Origin: Pseudomonas sp. UYIF39
GTDB taxonomy: Bacteria > Pseudomonadota > Gammaproteobacteria > Pseudomonadales > Pseudomonadaceae
Reading direction: 5' to 3'
DNA: 64,000 bases
NCBI RefSeq assembly: GCF_029963765.1
Contig: NZ_JALBYU010000008.1
Span: 186,001-250,000, forward strand
The position numbers and the translations under genes are program-made. Position 1 is the first letter of the stretch. Every line of letters starts with the position of its first letter. Below are positions 45,654 through 54,858 of the stretch, piece after piece. The notes beneath the pieces are model-generated. The model made no database searches. It worked only from the letters and a program-made list of their open reading frames with translations, and was not told the origin of the DNA.

Positions 45654-46628
45654 ATGAGCGACAAGAGCTTTCTTGCCGCTCATTGGAAAGAAGAGGAGCA
45701 TTTTATGCCAACATCAAAAATTGTATCGACGCTCTTTGGTCAGGGGGAGTTATCAATAATTTCGGATTCAGAAGACTTCCTCAGAGAATGTGCGCACCAA
45801 GGTTTCAATACGGCACATATTTCTGAGATTGAAAAACTACCAAAAAATAGTATTATTTTTTCCTTTAGCAATGATGCTGCTAAATTGACGTTTGATATCG
45901 CAAAAAACACAAAAAATAAAAAATGCGTTTTTTGCGCAACGCAAGTGTTCGAGCCTTCTTTAGCTAGTGCACTCTACAGCCTGGAGCTATTACTGAGTAG
46001 CAATTTTGAACATGCCTTATGCACACAGCGATCCGTGTTGAACATGCTCAATTCAAATGAATCCTTTTTCCTGTCTGGTAATGACGCTGATGCGCGCGTC
46101 ACTATTTTCCCTCACGCACAGCCATACGCACTACTTGCCGAAGACATAGAACAGGACTTTGTTCAGTCCGTGGCAGAATTTTTTGAAGTTCATTATGCAC
46201 ACATGAACCCACAAGAATCTTGCCCGTTTTCTTTTAGCGGAACTTTGAAAATCGCAGGAATACTGACAGTACTGAGAAAACCTAACCCGACATTGCCAGA
46301 AGGATTGAAAACCTCACTAAAATGGCTGAGTGATCGCATATCGGAAGAAGGGGCATGCTTATCAGTTGAAGACAACATCATCACCTCACTGAAAGTAAAA
46401 AACGAGGAACATATAAAACTTTTGGACCTTGCGGCTGGTTCTCGCGGACTTAAGCTAACCGAGTTCGCTATCGGGGTAAACGAGGCTATCGCGCCAAGTA
46501 TTGACTACAAAATCAACTCACAGATGAATGAAGGTATCAGTGGGGTTCATTTAGCTATTGGTGATGGATCTTCCGGCTATCACATAGACTTCCTTAGCCC
46601 AGCCGTGAGCGTAAGCCCAGTACACTAG
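45654..46628 (+). CDS. M29/NicX-like metalloprotein of unknown function
   Basis: A 324-residue (or 307-residue) protein. The C-terminus resembles M29 aminopeptidases and NicX-type ring-opening dioxygenases: TEFAIGVNEA, then NEGISGVHLAIGDGSSGY and HIDF, giving candidate metal ligands Glu, His, His, Asp. The N-terminal two thirds is not recognisable to me. The ATG at 45654 has a distant RBS; the ATG at 45705, six bases after GAGGAG, is better supported. It follows the 33-residue peptide gene and is probably co-transcribed with it. It could modify, open or cleave the peptide. Confidence 0.72.
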   Translation: MSDKSFLAAHWKEEEHFMPTSKIVSTLFGQGELSIISDSEDFLRECAHQGFNTAHISEIEKLPKNSIIFSFSNDAAKLTFDIAKNTKNKKCVFCATQVFEPSLASALYSLELLLSSNFEHALCTQRSVLNMLNSNESFFLSGNDADARVTIFPHAQPYALLAEDIEQDFVQSVAEFFEVHYAHMNPQESCPFSFSGTLKIAGILTVLRKPNPTLPEGLKTSLKWLSDRISEEGACLSVEDNIITSLKVKNEEHIKLLDLAAGSRGLKLTEFAIGVNEAIAPSIDYKINSQMNEGISGVHLAIGDGSSGYHIDFLSPAVSVSPVH

Positions 46629-46718
46629 CAGTTCCATTATTAACTACTTACTGATGGCACAGAGCAGTCGGACCGCAGTTGGTTAATACGCCTGTTCAAC
46701 AGCGCCTGTCGCAAAGAC

Positions 46719-46772
46719 GCCTGCGACAGTTCCTACATAGATCCGCATCCCCCAGTAGGAGCTGTCGCAGGC
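46719..46772. repeat. Inverted repeat with 18-bp arms
   Basis: GCCTGCGACAGTTCCTAC and GTAGGAGCTGTCGCAGGC are complementary at 17 of 18 positions, 18 bases apart. It belongs to the same family as the 38-bp-arm repeat at 19555 and marks the return to host sequence after the island. Confidence 0.85.
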
Positions 46773-46781
46773 TGCGATCTT

Positions 46782-47040
46782 TTGATGTCAGTGCTAGCGC
46801 AACCACTCGATAAACAGGGCGGACTGGCTCCGCTGCTCGCAACGCTCGAGCAACTGCCTCCGGAGCTTCAAGTCCTGGAACAACAGATCAGCCCCATCGA
46901 ACTGCTCGCGACCGGGCGGAACATTGGCTACAGCGCCTTCGACCTGGGGTTTGCCAGTGACAGCGCGTTCATCGCCTTCTTGAACGACACGACCGGCATC
47001 ACCCGGACGCCTGGTTCAAATAAGCACCTGACGACCGGCA
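46782..47040 (+). pseudogene. Remnant of an AraC-family regulator
   Basis: The frame contains GLAPLLATLEQLPPE and then NIGYSAFDLGFASDSAFIAF, a typical C-terminal AraC helix (normally (A)xLGFxSxSAFxxxFK...TGxTPG); it continues LNDTTGITRTPG. The first HTH and most of the sensor domain are missing and the reading frame continues into unrelated residues. I read it as an internally deleted regulator gene. It lies immediately before an emrA-like gene, as such regulators often do. Confidence 0.65.
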
Positions 47041-47119
47041 ACAAAAATGAATTGCCACTAAATATTACCTGCGTCATATTACACGCGTAATAAAGACCCG
47101 TTTCCATAGGTATTTCTCC

Positions 47120-48241
47120 ATGACCAGCATGCCCAGCCTTGAACCCGACCTTGCTGTCCCGGTGAGCACACCCAAGCCTCCCCTGCTCAAACGGTTGATC
47201 TTGCTCGCTGCGGTCATCGCTGCCCTGGTGTTCGCCGGGCTGTACGCGACTCACTGGTGGACCGCCGGCCGGTTCATCGAAGAAACCGACGACGCTTACA
47301 TCGGCGGCGATGTGACGGTGATCGGGCCGAAGGTGGCGGGTTACATCGAAGAGGTGCTGGTCACCGACAACCAGAAGGTCAAGGCTGGCGATGTGTTGAT
47401 TCGTCTCGACTCCCGCGATTACCGCGCCAATCTCGCCAAGGCCGAAGGCGCGGTGGCCGCCGAAGAAGCGCTGCTCGCCAATCTCGATGCCACCGAACAA
47501 CTGCAACACGCGGTGATCGGCCAGGCACGCGCCGGGATTGATGCCGCCGGCGCCGAAACCTCTCGCTCCCGGGATGATGATGCTCGCTACAAAAAACTGG
47601 TCGGCAGCAACGCCGTCTCGGTGGAAAGCGCCCAACGCGCCAACGCCACCTTCAAGACAGCCCAAGCCCTCAGTGCCCGGGCCCAGGCTGAACTGCTCGC
47701 GTCCCAACGTCAGCTGAACGTGATCGAAACCCAGAAACAGCAAGCCCGCGCCGCACTGATGCAGGCTCGCGCCGAACGTGATCTGGCGCAGTTGAACGTG
47801 GGTTACACCGAACTGAAGGCCCCGGTGGACGGCGTGATCGGCAATCGCCGGGCGCGGGTCGGCGCTTATGCCCAGGCCGGTTCGCAACTGCTGTCGGTGG
47901 TACCGGCCAGCGGGCTGTGGGTCGATGCCAATTTCAAGGAAGATCAGCTATCGCGAATGACACCGGGGCAACGGGTGATCATTCATGCCGACGTGCTCTC
48001 GGGGCAGGAGTTCCACGGTCATCTGGACAGCCTCGCGCCGGCCAGTGGTTCGCAGTTCAGCGTGCTGCCGCCGGAAAACGCCACCGGCAACTTCACTAAA
48101 ATCGTTCAGCGGGTGCCGGTGCGCATCGTGCTTGATCCGGCCGATGGCGTGCTCGGCCATCTGCGTCCGGGCCTGTCGGTCACTGCTGAAGTGGACACTC
48201 GCAAGGAACCTGCAACCCCGGCCATGGCCAGCGCACCATGA
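47120..48241 (+). CDS. EmrA-type membrane fusion protein (HlyD family)
   Basis: A 373-residue periplasmic adaptor. It has a cytosolic N-terminus, one span (LAAVIAALVFAGLYATHWW), the barrel-sandwich motifs DDAYIGGDVTVIGPKVAGYI and LNVGYTELKAPVDGVIGNRR, and a coiled-coil hairpin of about 100 residues between them. EmrA links the inner-membrane EmrB carrier with an outer-membrane channel. Its stop overlaps the start of the emrB-like gene by four bases. Good confidence in family, none in substrate. Confidence 0.92.
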   Translation: MTSMPSLEPDLAVPVSTPKPPLLKRLILLAAVIAALVFAGLYATHWWTAGRFIEETDDAYIGGDVTVIGPKVAGYIEEVLVTDNQKVKAGDVLIRLDSRDYRANLAKAEGAVAAEEALLANLDATEQLQHAVIGQARAGIDAAGAETSRSRDDDARYKKLVGSNAVSVESAQRANATFKTAQALSARAQAELLASQRQLNVIETQKQQARAALMQARAERDLAQLNVGYTELKAPVDGVIGNRRARVGAYAQAGSQLLSVVPASGLWVDANFKEDQLSRMTPGQRVIIHADVLSGQEFHGHLDSLAPASGSQFSVLPPENATGNFTKIVQRVPVRIVLDPADGVLGHLRPGLSVTAEVDTRKEPATPAMASAP

Positions 48242-49830
48242 GCCGCGCCCTCGCCGTTCCCGCGCAACCGTTCAATGCTGCCGACATGGCGACGACGACC
48301 AAGGTTTTCGCCTTCGCCAGCATGTGCATCGGCATGTTCATTGCGCTGCTGGACATCCAGATCGTCTCTGCCTCGTTGCGTGACATCGGCGGCGGACTCT
48401 CGGCCGGCACCGACGAAACGGCGTGGGTGCAAACCAGTTATCTGATTGCCGAAATCATCGTGATCCCGCTGTCCGGCTGGCTGTCCCGAGTGTTCTCGAC
48501 ACGTTGGCTGTTCTGCGCTTCGGCGGTGGGCTTCACCCTGGCCAGCCTGCTCTGCGGCGCGGCGTGGAATATCCAGAGCATGATCGCCTTCCGCGCCCTG
48601 CAAGGGTTTCTCGGTGGTTCGATGATCCCGCTGGTGTTCACCACGGCGTTCTTTTTCTTCACTGGCAAGCAACGGGTAATCGCCGCCGCGACCATCGGCG
48701 CGGTGGCCTCATTGGCACCGACCCTGGGGCCGGTGATCGGTGGCTGGATTACCGACATTTCATCCTGGCACTGGCTGTTCTACATCAACCTGGTGCCGGG
48801 GATTTTCGTCGCGGTGGCGGTGCCGATGCTGGTGAAAATCGATCAGCCGGAATTGTCGCTGCTCAAAGGTGCCGACTACTTGAGCATGGTGTTCATGGCG
48901 CTGTTTCTCGGTTGCCTGGAATACACCCTTGAAGAAGGCCCGCGCTGGAACTGGTTCAGTGACAGCACGATTCTGACCACAGCATGGATCAGCGGACTGG
49001 CCGGCCTGGCGTTCATCGGCCGAACCTTGCACGTCGCCAACCCGATCGTCGATTTGCGCGCCCTGAAAGACCGCAACTTCGCCCTTGGCTGCTTCTTTTC
49101 GTTCGTCACCGGGATCGGCCTATTCGCCACCATTTACCTGACGCCGCTGTTTCTCGGCCGGGTGCGTGGCTACGGCGCGCTGGACATTGGTCTAGCGGTT
49201 TTCTCCACCGGGGTGTTCCAGATCATGGCGATTCCGCTGTACGCCTTTCTGGCCAACCGCATCGATCTGCGCTGGATCATGATGTTCGGCCTGGGGTTGT
49301 TCGCGTTGTCGATGTGGGATTTCAGCCCGATCACCCATGACTGGGGGGCTAAGGAATTGATGCTGCCGCAAGCGCTGCGCGGGATTGCCCAGCAACTGGC
49401 GGTGCCGCCCGCGGTCACCCTGACCCTTGGCGGACTGGCGCCAGCACGGCTTAAACACGCGTCGGGATTGTTCAACTTGATGCGAAACCTTGGGGGTGCC
49501 ATCGGCATCGCCGCGTGCGCGACCATTCTGAATGACCGCACCAACCTGCATTTCACCCGGTTGGCGGAAAACCTCAACAGCACCAATGAAGCACTCAACC
49601 AATGGCTGTCCCAGGTCGGCAACAACTTCGCCGCCCTCGGCCAAAGCGGTGACGTGGGCGTCACCGCCAGCCTGCATCAGCTGTGGCTGCTGACCTACCG
49701 CGAAGCGCAGACGCAAACCTACGGCGACGCATTCCTGATGATCATGGTCTGCTTCATCATCGCCACGGCGATGGTGCCCTTGATGCGCAAGGTGCAACCA
49801 CCGGCCGCGCCGAGTGCCGATGCTCATTGA
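48238..49830 (+). CDS. EmrB-type multidrug MFS exporter (DHA2 family)
   Basis: A 530-residue inner-membrane exporter with about 14 spans, DHA2 family. Typical sequence: ALLDIQIVSASLRDIGGGLS, TDETAWVQTSYLIAEIIVIP and IGAVASLAPTLGPVIGGWIT (the antiporter motif C). It is translated by overlap (ATGA) from the EmrA-type gene. No outer-membrane TolC-type gene follows, so a shared channel is expected. A possible substrate is the product of the neighbouring island, but that is a guess. Confidence 0.92.
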   Translation: MSRALAVPAQPFNAADMATTTKVFAFASMCIGMFIALLDIQIVSASLRDIGGGLSAGTDETAWVQTSYLIAEIIVIPLSGWLSRVFSTRWLFCASAVGFTLASLLCGAAWNIQSMIAFRALQGFLGGSMIPLVFTTAFFFFTGKQRVIAAATIGAVASLAPTLGPVIGGWITDISSWHWLFYINLVPGIFVAVAVPMLVKIDQPELSLLKGADYLSMVFMALFLGCLEYTLEEGPRWNWFSDSTILTTAWISGLAGLAFIGRTLHVANPIVDLRALKDRNFALGCFFSFVTGIGLFATIYLTPLFLGRVRGYGALDIGLAVFSTGVFQIMAIPLYAFLANRIDLRWIMMFGLGLFALSMWDFSPITHDWGAKELMLPQALRGIAQQLAVPPAVTLTLGGLAPARLKHASGLFNLMRNLGGAIGIAACATILNDRTNLHFTRLAENLNSTNEALNQWLSQVGNNFAALGQSGDVGVTASLHQLWLLTYREAQTQTYGDAFLMIMVCFIIATAMVPLMRKVQPPAAPSADAH

Positions 49831-49839
49831 GCCCAGGCA

Positions 49840-50280
49840 TCACTCCTGAGGCATTTTTCGGAAGCCTACCGCCAGGCGGTTCCAGGCGTTAATGGTGGTA
49901 ATGGCCACGGTCAAGTCGACCATTTCCTTGGGGCTGAACTCGGAAGTAGCCAGTTCGTAATCTTCGTCCGGAGCGTGGGTCTGGCTCAGCAGCGTGAGGG
50001 ATTCGGTCCAGGCCAGCGCCGCACGTTCACGCGGGGTGAAGAACGGCGTTTCACGCCAGGCCGACAGCGTGTACAGGCGACGCTCGGCCTCACCGCCCTT
50101 GCGGGCATCGGCGCTGTGCATATCCAGGCAGAACGCGCAGCCGTTGATTTGCGAGGTACGCAGCTTGACCAGTTCGATCAGTGTCTTTTCCAGAGGCAGC
50201 TTCGACACAGCGGTTTCCAGCGCGATCATGGCTTTGAGTGCATCAGGGGACGCGGTGTAGAAATCGATGCGAGGTTTCAT
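49840..50280 (-). CDS. Carboxymuconolactone decarboxylase / AhpD-family protein
   Basis: A 146-residue helical protein. It has the AhpD-like redox motif NGCAFCLDMHSADARKGGE (C-x2-C-x3-H), found in alkylhydroperoxidase-like proteins. It probably takes part in peroxide defence, not muconolactone metabolism. Good ATG start near GGAG-like GGAGCCCACC. Monocistronic, convergent with the emrB-like gene. Confidence 0.9.
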   Translation of the reverse strand: MKPRIDFYTASPDALKAMIALETAVSKLPLEKTLIELVKLRTSQINGCAFCLDMHSADARKGGEAERRLYTLSAWRETPFFTPRERAALAWTESLTLLSQTHAPDEDYELATSEFSPKEMVDLTVAITTINAWNRLAVGFRKMPQE

Positions 50281-50427
50281 GGTGGGCTCCAGTCACAAGG
50301 GGTGTGGAGCTACGTTAATCGCGCAGTGACTTGCAGCAAATAGCCAATTATTGGGAAGTTGAGGATGCCAATTGGACGCCTGCCGACGGCTCGCTCGATT
50401 GCACCCGCGCCCATGACCTACAAGCCC

Positions 50428-51873
50428 CTATGCTCGATTGCGCAGCCACTGCAAAAATCCCTTCTTCTGCACAACCTTAGGCGCTTCTTGAGTCAACTTC
50501 TGGGCCTTATTCAAGCGGAAATCCAGCAACGTCTTCATCGCTTCGCTGATGTCATGCCGCGCATCCAGGCACGGTTTGAGGTATTCCCTCTCGATCCGGT
50601 ACAAGCTGCAGAGCGTCTTGGCACTAAAGTCCGCGGGCATCGCCGTATCCGACAAAATTCCGCCCTCGCCGATCACCTCTCCCGGCCCCATGCGCCCGGT
50701 TTCGAACTTGACCCCGCCACGGCTCAGTTCCACCGACACGACGCCGGATTCGATGATGAACAAATGGTCGCTGACCTCCCCCGCCGGCAGGATCATCTCC
50801 CCGGCGCGGAAGGTTTGCAGAGTCATGTTCTGGCTGAAGGTTTCTTTCTCTTCCTGACGCAGGGTCGAGAAGATATTCGACGCGTCCAGCAATGCCCGTG
50901 GCCGCGACAGGTTGGCAGGTGCATTCGGTTCGACATTCGACAACAGACTGACACCGCTGGCCTGCAAGTGCCGGAACGCCAGGTCGAACAACAGATTGCG
51001 GACCATGCGTTTCTGATCCATCGAAACCACGAAACCACTGATTTCGTATTCCACGCCCGTGGCGCTGGAGCCTTTCAACGCGACGCACGGCGCCGGTTTG
51101 TTCAACAGATAGCGGCAGCCTTGCATCGCCCGCTCCAGCGCGTCGATCACCGTTTGCGGACGCGCGTGCGGGCTGAGTTGCAGGCTGATGGATACGCCGA
51201 AAATATCACTGGGCCGGCTGAAGTTGATGATCTTGGCCTTGGCCGCCAGGGAGTTGGGGATCACCGCCATGCTGCCCTGGGACGTTTGCAGGCGCGTCGC
51301 GCGCCAGTCGATATCGGTGACTCGACCTTCGGTGCCGTCGATCGAGATCCAGTCATCCAGTTGATAGGGTTTGGTGGTGTTGAGGACGATCCCGGAGAAC
51401 ACGTCGCTGAGGGTACTTTGCAAGGCCAGGCCGACGATGATCGCCAATGCACCTGAGGTCGCCAGCACACCCTTGACCGGCAGATCGAGGACATACGCCA
51501 ACGCCGCGATGATCGCAATCAGGAAAATCACCGCGCCGAGCAAATCCTGCAGCAAGCGCCCGGTGTGCCCGACCCGTTGCATCATCACCGCGCCGATCAG
51601 CACCGTCAGAGTGCGCGCGCCGAACAGCCACCAGCCGATCTGCAATCCGGTGGCCGCCAGGTGCAGCGGGACGTTGTCGACCCAGGGCGCCGTCTCCATG
51701 GGGTTCATGCCTTCGTTGAACAGCAGGACGCTGAACAACGAAAAAATCACCAGCCGCACGACCAGTTTCCACTGGCTGCCATTGGCACTGAGCAGGCGCC
51801 ATAGCCCCAGATCGATAAGGATCAAAGCCATCGCGCAGAACAACGGGTGATCGGTGAGCAGTGACAGCATCAA
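50428..51873 (-). CDS. MscS-type channel with cyclic-nucleotide-binding domain
   Basis: A 481-residue membrane protein. Residues 1-160 hold about four spans; the MscS pore helix and beta domain follow (GALAIIVGLALQSTLSDVFS, GIVLNTTKPYQLDDWISIDG, VTDIDWRATRLQTSQGSM, VIPNSLAAKAKIINFSRP). The C-terminal 130 residues form a cNMP-binding domain (RAGEMILPAGEVSDHLFIIE, GPGEVIGEGGILSDTAMPAD). Such fusions are known as bacterial cyclic-nucleotide-gated MscS-like channels. Monocistronic. Confidence 0.92.
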   Translation of the reverse strand: MMLSLLTDHPLFCAMALILIDLGLWRLLSANGSQWKLVVRLVIFSLFSVLLFNEGMNPMETAPWVDNVPLHLAATGLQIGWWLFGARTLTVLIGAVMMQRVGHTGRLLQDLLGAVIFLIAIIAALAYVLDLPVKGVLATSGALAIIVGLALQSTLSDVFSGIVLNTTKPYQLDDWISIDGTEGRVTDIDWRATRLQTSQGSMAVIPNSLAAKAKIINFSRPSDIFGVSISLQLSPHARPQTVIDALERAMQGCRYLLNKPAPCVALKGSSATGVEYEISGFVVSMDQKRMVRNLLFDLAFRHLQASGVSLLSNVEPNAPANLSRPRALLDASNIFSTLRQEEKETFSQNMTLQTFRAGEMILPAGEVSDHLFIIESGVVSVELSRGGVKFETGRMGPGEVIGEGGILSDTAMPADFSAKTLCSLYRIEREYLKPCLDARHDISEAMKTLLDFRLNKAQKLTQEAPKVVQKKGFLQWLRNRA

Positions 51874-51949
51874 GCAACTCCAGCGAAGGCCAATGGCGCG
51901 AAGATCTCACACATTGGCCACATTGTAGGAGTGTTTGATGCAAAACCAA

Positions 51950-52040
51950 TGTGGGAGCGAGCTTGCTCGCGATAGCGGTAGAACAGACACATTTGCAGTG
52001 ACTGTCAGACCGTCATCGCGAGCAAGCTCGCTCCCACAGG
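51950..52040. repeat. Inverted pair of REP palindromes (REPIN)
   Basis: TGTGGGAGCGAGCTTGCTCG and its inverted partner GCGAGCAAGCTCGCTCCCAC, about 47 bases apart, between the channel gene and the downstream hydrolase gene. Confidence 0.9.
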
Positions 52041-52058
52041 TGATGTGTGTTGCCAGGT

Positions 52059-52685
52059 TTACTTGCTGTTGGTCAGGGCGTTGTAGCTGGTAAACAGGTT
52101 GCGGTAGTCCGGGATGTGGTTGGAGAACAAGGTGCCCAAGCCTTCCACGTCGTTGCGCCAGTCGCGATGCAGCTCACAGGCCAGGCCGAACCAGGTCATC
52201 AACTGTGCGCCGGAGGCCGACATGCGGTCCCAGGCCGATTGACGGGTCAGTTCGTTGAAGGTGCCGGAAGCATCAGTCACCACGAACACCTCGAAGCCTT
52301 CAGCCAGTGCCGACAGCGCCGGGAACGCCACGCACACTTCGGTCACCACGCCGGCGATGATCAGTTGTTTCTTGCCGGTGGCCTTGATCGCCTTGACGAA
52401 GTCTTCGTTGTCCCAGGCATTGATCTGGCCAGGACGGGCGATGTACGGGGCGTCCGGGAACAGCGCCTTGAGCTCGGGCACCAGCGGGCCGTTGGGGCCG
52501 GTTTCGAAACTGGTGGTGAGAATGGTCGGCAACTTGAAGTACTTGGCCAGGTCAGCCAGGGCCAGCACGTTGTTCTTGAAACGGTCCGGCTCGATGTCGC
52601 GCACCAGAGAAAGCAGACCCGCCTGGTGATCGACCAACAGAACGGCGGCGTTATCCTTGTCGAGACGTTTGTAAGAAGTAGTCAT
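52059..52685 (-). CDS. YcaC-like isochorismatase-family hydrolase
   Basis: A 208-residue cysteine hydrolase. The catalytic triad pattern is visible: Asp in VLLVDHQAGLLSLVRD, Lys in AIKATGKKQLIIAGV and Cys in GVVTEVCVAFPALSA. Other segments (SASGAQLMTWFGLACELHRD) match E. coli/P. aeruginosa YcaC, whose natural substrate is unknown. Upstream pirin on the same strand is about 130 bases away. AGGA precedes the start. Confidence 0.9.
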   Translation of the reverse strand: MTTSYKRLDKDNAAVLLVDHQAGLLSLVRDIEPDRFKNNVLALADLAKYFKLPTILTTSFETGPNGPLVPELKALFPDAPYIARPGQINAWDNEDFVKAIKATGKKQLIIAGVVTEVCVAFPALSALAEGFEVFVVTDASGTFNELTRQSAWDRMSASGAQLMTWFGLACELHRDWRNDVEGLGTLFSNHIPDYRNLFTSYNALTNSK

Positions 52686-52813
52686 GGGAGTAATCCTCGC
52701 TTTTTATCGATGCCGAACAGGCCGGCGTGAGAGAAACCTGATAGTTCGTTAAAACGCGGCCAAGCAAGCGTAGTCACACAAGCCCGGCGCGCCACTGCGT
52801 TACAACAATGAGT

Positions 52814-53680
52814 TCAACCGCTCATCCGACCGAACCGGCCTGACTGGAAGTCAGCAAAGGCCTGGTGGATTTCCTGCTCGCTGTTCATCACGAACGGGCC
52901 ATGGCCGACGATGGGTTCGTCGATCGGCTCGCCACTGAGCAGCAACACGACGGCGTCGTTATTGGCTTCCAGGCTGAGCTGCTGGCCAGTGCGTTCGAAC
53001 AGCGCCAACTGCCCTTCGCGCACCAGTTCCACACCGTTGACCTGAACCGTGCCACGCAACACTACAAGTGCCGTGTTACGACCTTCGTGCAGGTCCAGGG
53101 TCAGCAACTTGCCGCCCTTGAGGCGCAGGTCCCAGACGTCAATCGGGGTAAACGTGCGCGCCGGGCCGGTGTGGCCGTCGAACTCACCGGCGATCAAGCG
53201 CAGGCTGCCAGCCTGGTTCTTGAGCGGGATGCTCGGGATGTTGCCATCGAGAATCGTCTGGTAGCCGGCGTCGGCCATTTTGTCCTTGGCCGGCAGGTTG
53301 ACCCACAGCTGAACCATTTCCAGGGTGCCGCCGCGCTTGGCGAAACCTTCGGAGTGGTATTCCTCATGGAGAATCCCCGAGGCGGCCGTCATCCATTGCA
53401 CGTCGCCGGGCCCGATCTTGCCGCCGCTGCCGGTGGAGTCGCGGTGCTCCAGTTCGCCCTTATAAACGATAGTCACGGTTTCGAAACCGCGGTGTGGATG
53501 CTGACCAACGCCACGACGCTCGGTGGTCGGGGTGAATTCAGCCGGACCGGCGTGATCGAGCAGCAAAAACGGGCTGATGTGTTTGCCCAGGTTGTCGTAG
53601 GAAAACAGCGTGCGAACCGGAAAACCGTCGCCGACCCAATGGGTCCGTGGGCTGGTGTAGATACCAATGATGTTTTTCAT
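52814..53680 (-). CDS. Pirin-family protein
   Basis: A 288-residue bicupin. N-terminal cupin metal ligands: PHRGFETVTIVYKGELEHRD (HxH) and ILHEEYHSE. Pirins may act as quercetin 2,3-dioxygenases or redox-linked transcription cofactors. I use ATG 53680, preceded by GGAGGCGGA, rather than the longer frame to 53716. It is divergent from a LysR regulator, about 105 bases apart, which probably controls it. Confidence 0.9.
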   Translation of the reverse strand: MKNIIGIYTSPRTHWVGDGFPVRTLFSYDNLGKHISPFLLLDHAGPAEFTPTTERRGVGQHPHRGFETVTIVYKGELEHRDSTGSGGKIGPGDVQWMTAASGILHEEYHSEGFAKRGGTLEMVQLWVNLPAKDKMADAGYQTILDGNIPSIPLKNQAGSLRLIAGEFDGHTGPARTFTPIDVWDLRLKGGKLLTLDLHEGRNTALVVLRGTVQVNGVELVREGQLALFERTGQQLSLEANNDAVVLLLSGEPIDEPIVGHGPFVMNSEQEIHQAFADFQSGRFGRMSG

Positions 53681-53784
53681 TCCGCCTCCGAATCTGGTGA
53701 GTGACGCGATGGACAAAGCTTAAAACTGAACCCTTTGGTGCACTAGACTGCAAAAATCAGTCTTAGCGTTCTATATGGAGAACG

Positions 53785-54693
53785 ATGGTGGAAGACCTCA
53801 ACACCCTCTATTACTTCACCCAAGTGGTGGAACACCACGGTTTCGCTCCGGCCGGCCGGGCGCTGGACATGCCCAAGTCGAAGCTGAGCCGGCGCATTGC
53901 CGAGCTCGAAGAGCGACTCGGCGTACGCCTGCTGCACCGCACCAGCCGGCATTGTTCACTGACGGAAATCGGCCAGGCCTATTACCAGCGTTGCCTGGCG
54001 ATGCGCGTGGAAGCGGAAAGCGCTGCCGAACTGATCGAACGCAACCGCTCCGAACCCCAAGGCCTGGTGCGCATCAGTTGCCCGACTGCGCTGCTCAACT
54101 CCTGGGTCGGACCGATGCTGACCCGCTACATGCTCAAGTACCCGCTGGTGGAGTTGTTCATCGAGAGCACCAACCGCCGGGTCGACCTGATCCACGAGGG
54201 GTTCGACATCGCCCTGCGGGTGCGCTTTCCGCCGCTGGAAAATACCGACATGGTGATGAAGGTGCTGGGCAACAGCACCCAGTGCCTGGTGGGCAGTCCG
54301 GCCTTTGTGTCGCGCCTGTCATCACCGGCCTCCCCGGCCGACCTCAGCGGGTTGCCGAGCCTGCACTGGGGCGCGGCGCAGCGTGAATATCAGTGGGAAT
54401 TGTTTGGGGCGGACGGGGCCAGCGCGGTGATTCGGCATGCGCCACGAATGGTCACCGATGACCTGTTGGCGTTGCGTCACGCCGTGGTGGCCGGGATTGG
54501 CATCGCTCACCTGCCCAGCGTGGTGGTGCGCGATGACATTGCGGCGGGCCGATTGGTGGAACTGGTTCCGGGCTGGGCACCCAAATGCGGGATCGTGCAT
54601 GCGATCTTCCCGTCACGCCGTGGGCTGCTGCCGTCGGTGCGCGCATTGATCGACTTTCTGGCAGAGGAATTCAGCCACAGCGATATTGCTTAG
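53785..54693 (+). CDS. LysR-family transcriptional regulator
   Basis: A 302-residue regulator. The N-terminal HTH reads LNTLYYFTQVVEHHGFAPAG, RALDMPKSKLSRRIAELEER; the effector domain follows with GLVRISCPTALLNSWVGPML and ALRHAVVAGIGIAHLPSVVV. LysR members divergent from pirin in pseudomonads usually control it; I infer the same here. GTG is the listed first codon of an alternative frame, but ATG is used. A large inverted repeat begins 19 bases after the stop. Confidence 0.9.
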   Translation: MVEDLNTLYYFTQVVEHHGFAPAGRALDMPKSKLSRRIAELEERLGVRLLHRTSRHCSLTEIGQAYYQRCLAMRVEAESAAELIERNRSEPQGLVRISCPTALLNSWVGPMLTRYMLKYPLVELFIESTNRRVDLIHEGFDIALRVRFPPLENTDMVMKVLGNSTQCLVGSPAFVSRLSSPASPADLSGLPSLHWGAAQREYQWELFGADGASAVIRHAPRMVTDDLLALRHAVVAGIGIAHLPSVVVRDDIAAGRLVELVPGWAPKCGIVHAIFPSRRGLLPSVRALIDFLAEEFSHSDIA

Positions 54694-54711
54694 AAGCCCG
54701 TACACACTCCA

Positions 54712-54844
54712 TGTAGCAGTTGGCGAAGCCTGCGTTCGGCTGCGTAGCAGTCGTGAATCCTGAGCACTAGGTTTCCCTGACACGCCGCGTTGTCTGGTTT
54801 CACGACTGCTACGCAGCCGAACGCAGGCTTCGCCAGCTGCTACA
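54712..54844. repeat. Large inverted repeat with 46-bp arms
   Basis: Arms 54712-54757 and 54799-54844 are complementary at 45 of 46 positions, with a 41-base centre. The arms contain TGTAGCAGTTGGCGAAGCCT. This is a very stable cruciform or RNA hairpin. It lies after the LysR gene and ends just 14 bases before the thioesterase start codon, replacing that gene's normal leader. Likely a MITE/REPIN-type mobile palindrome. Confidence 0.93.
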
Positions 54845-54858
54845 GGTCGCGTAAAGAC

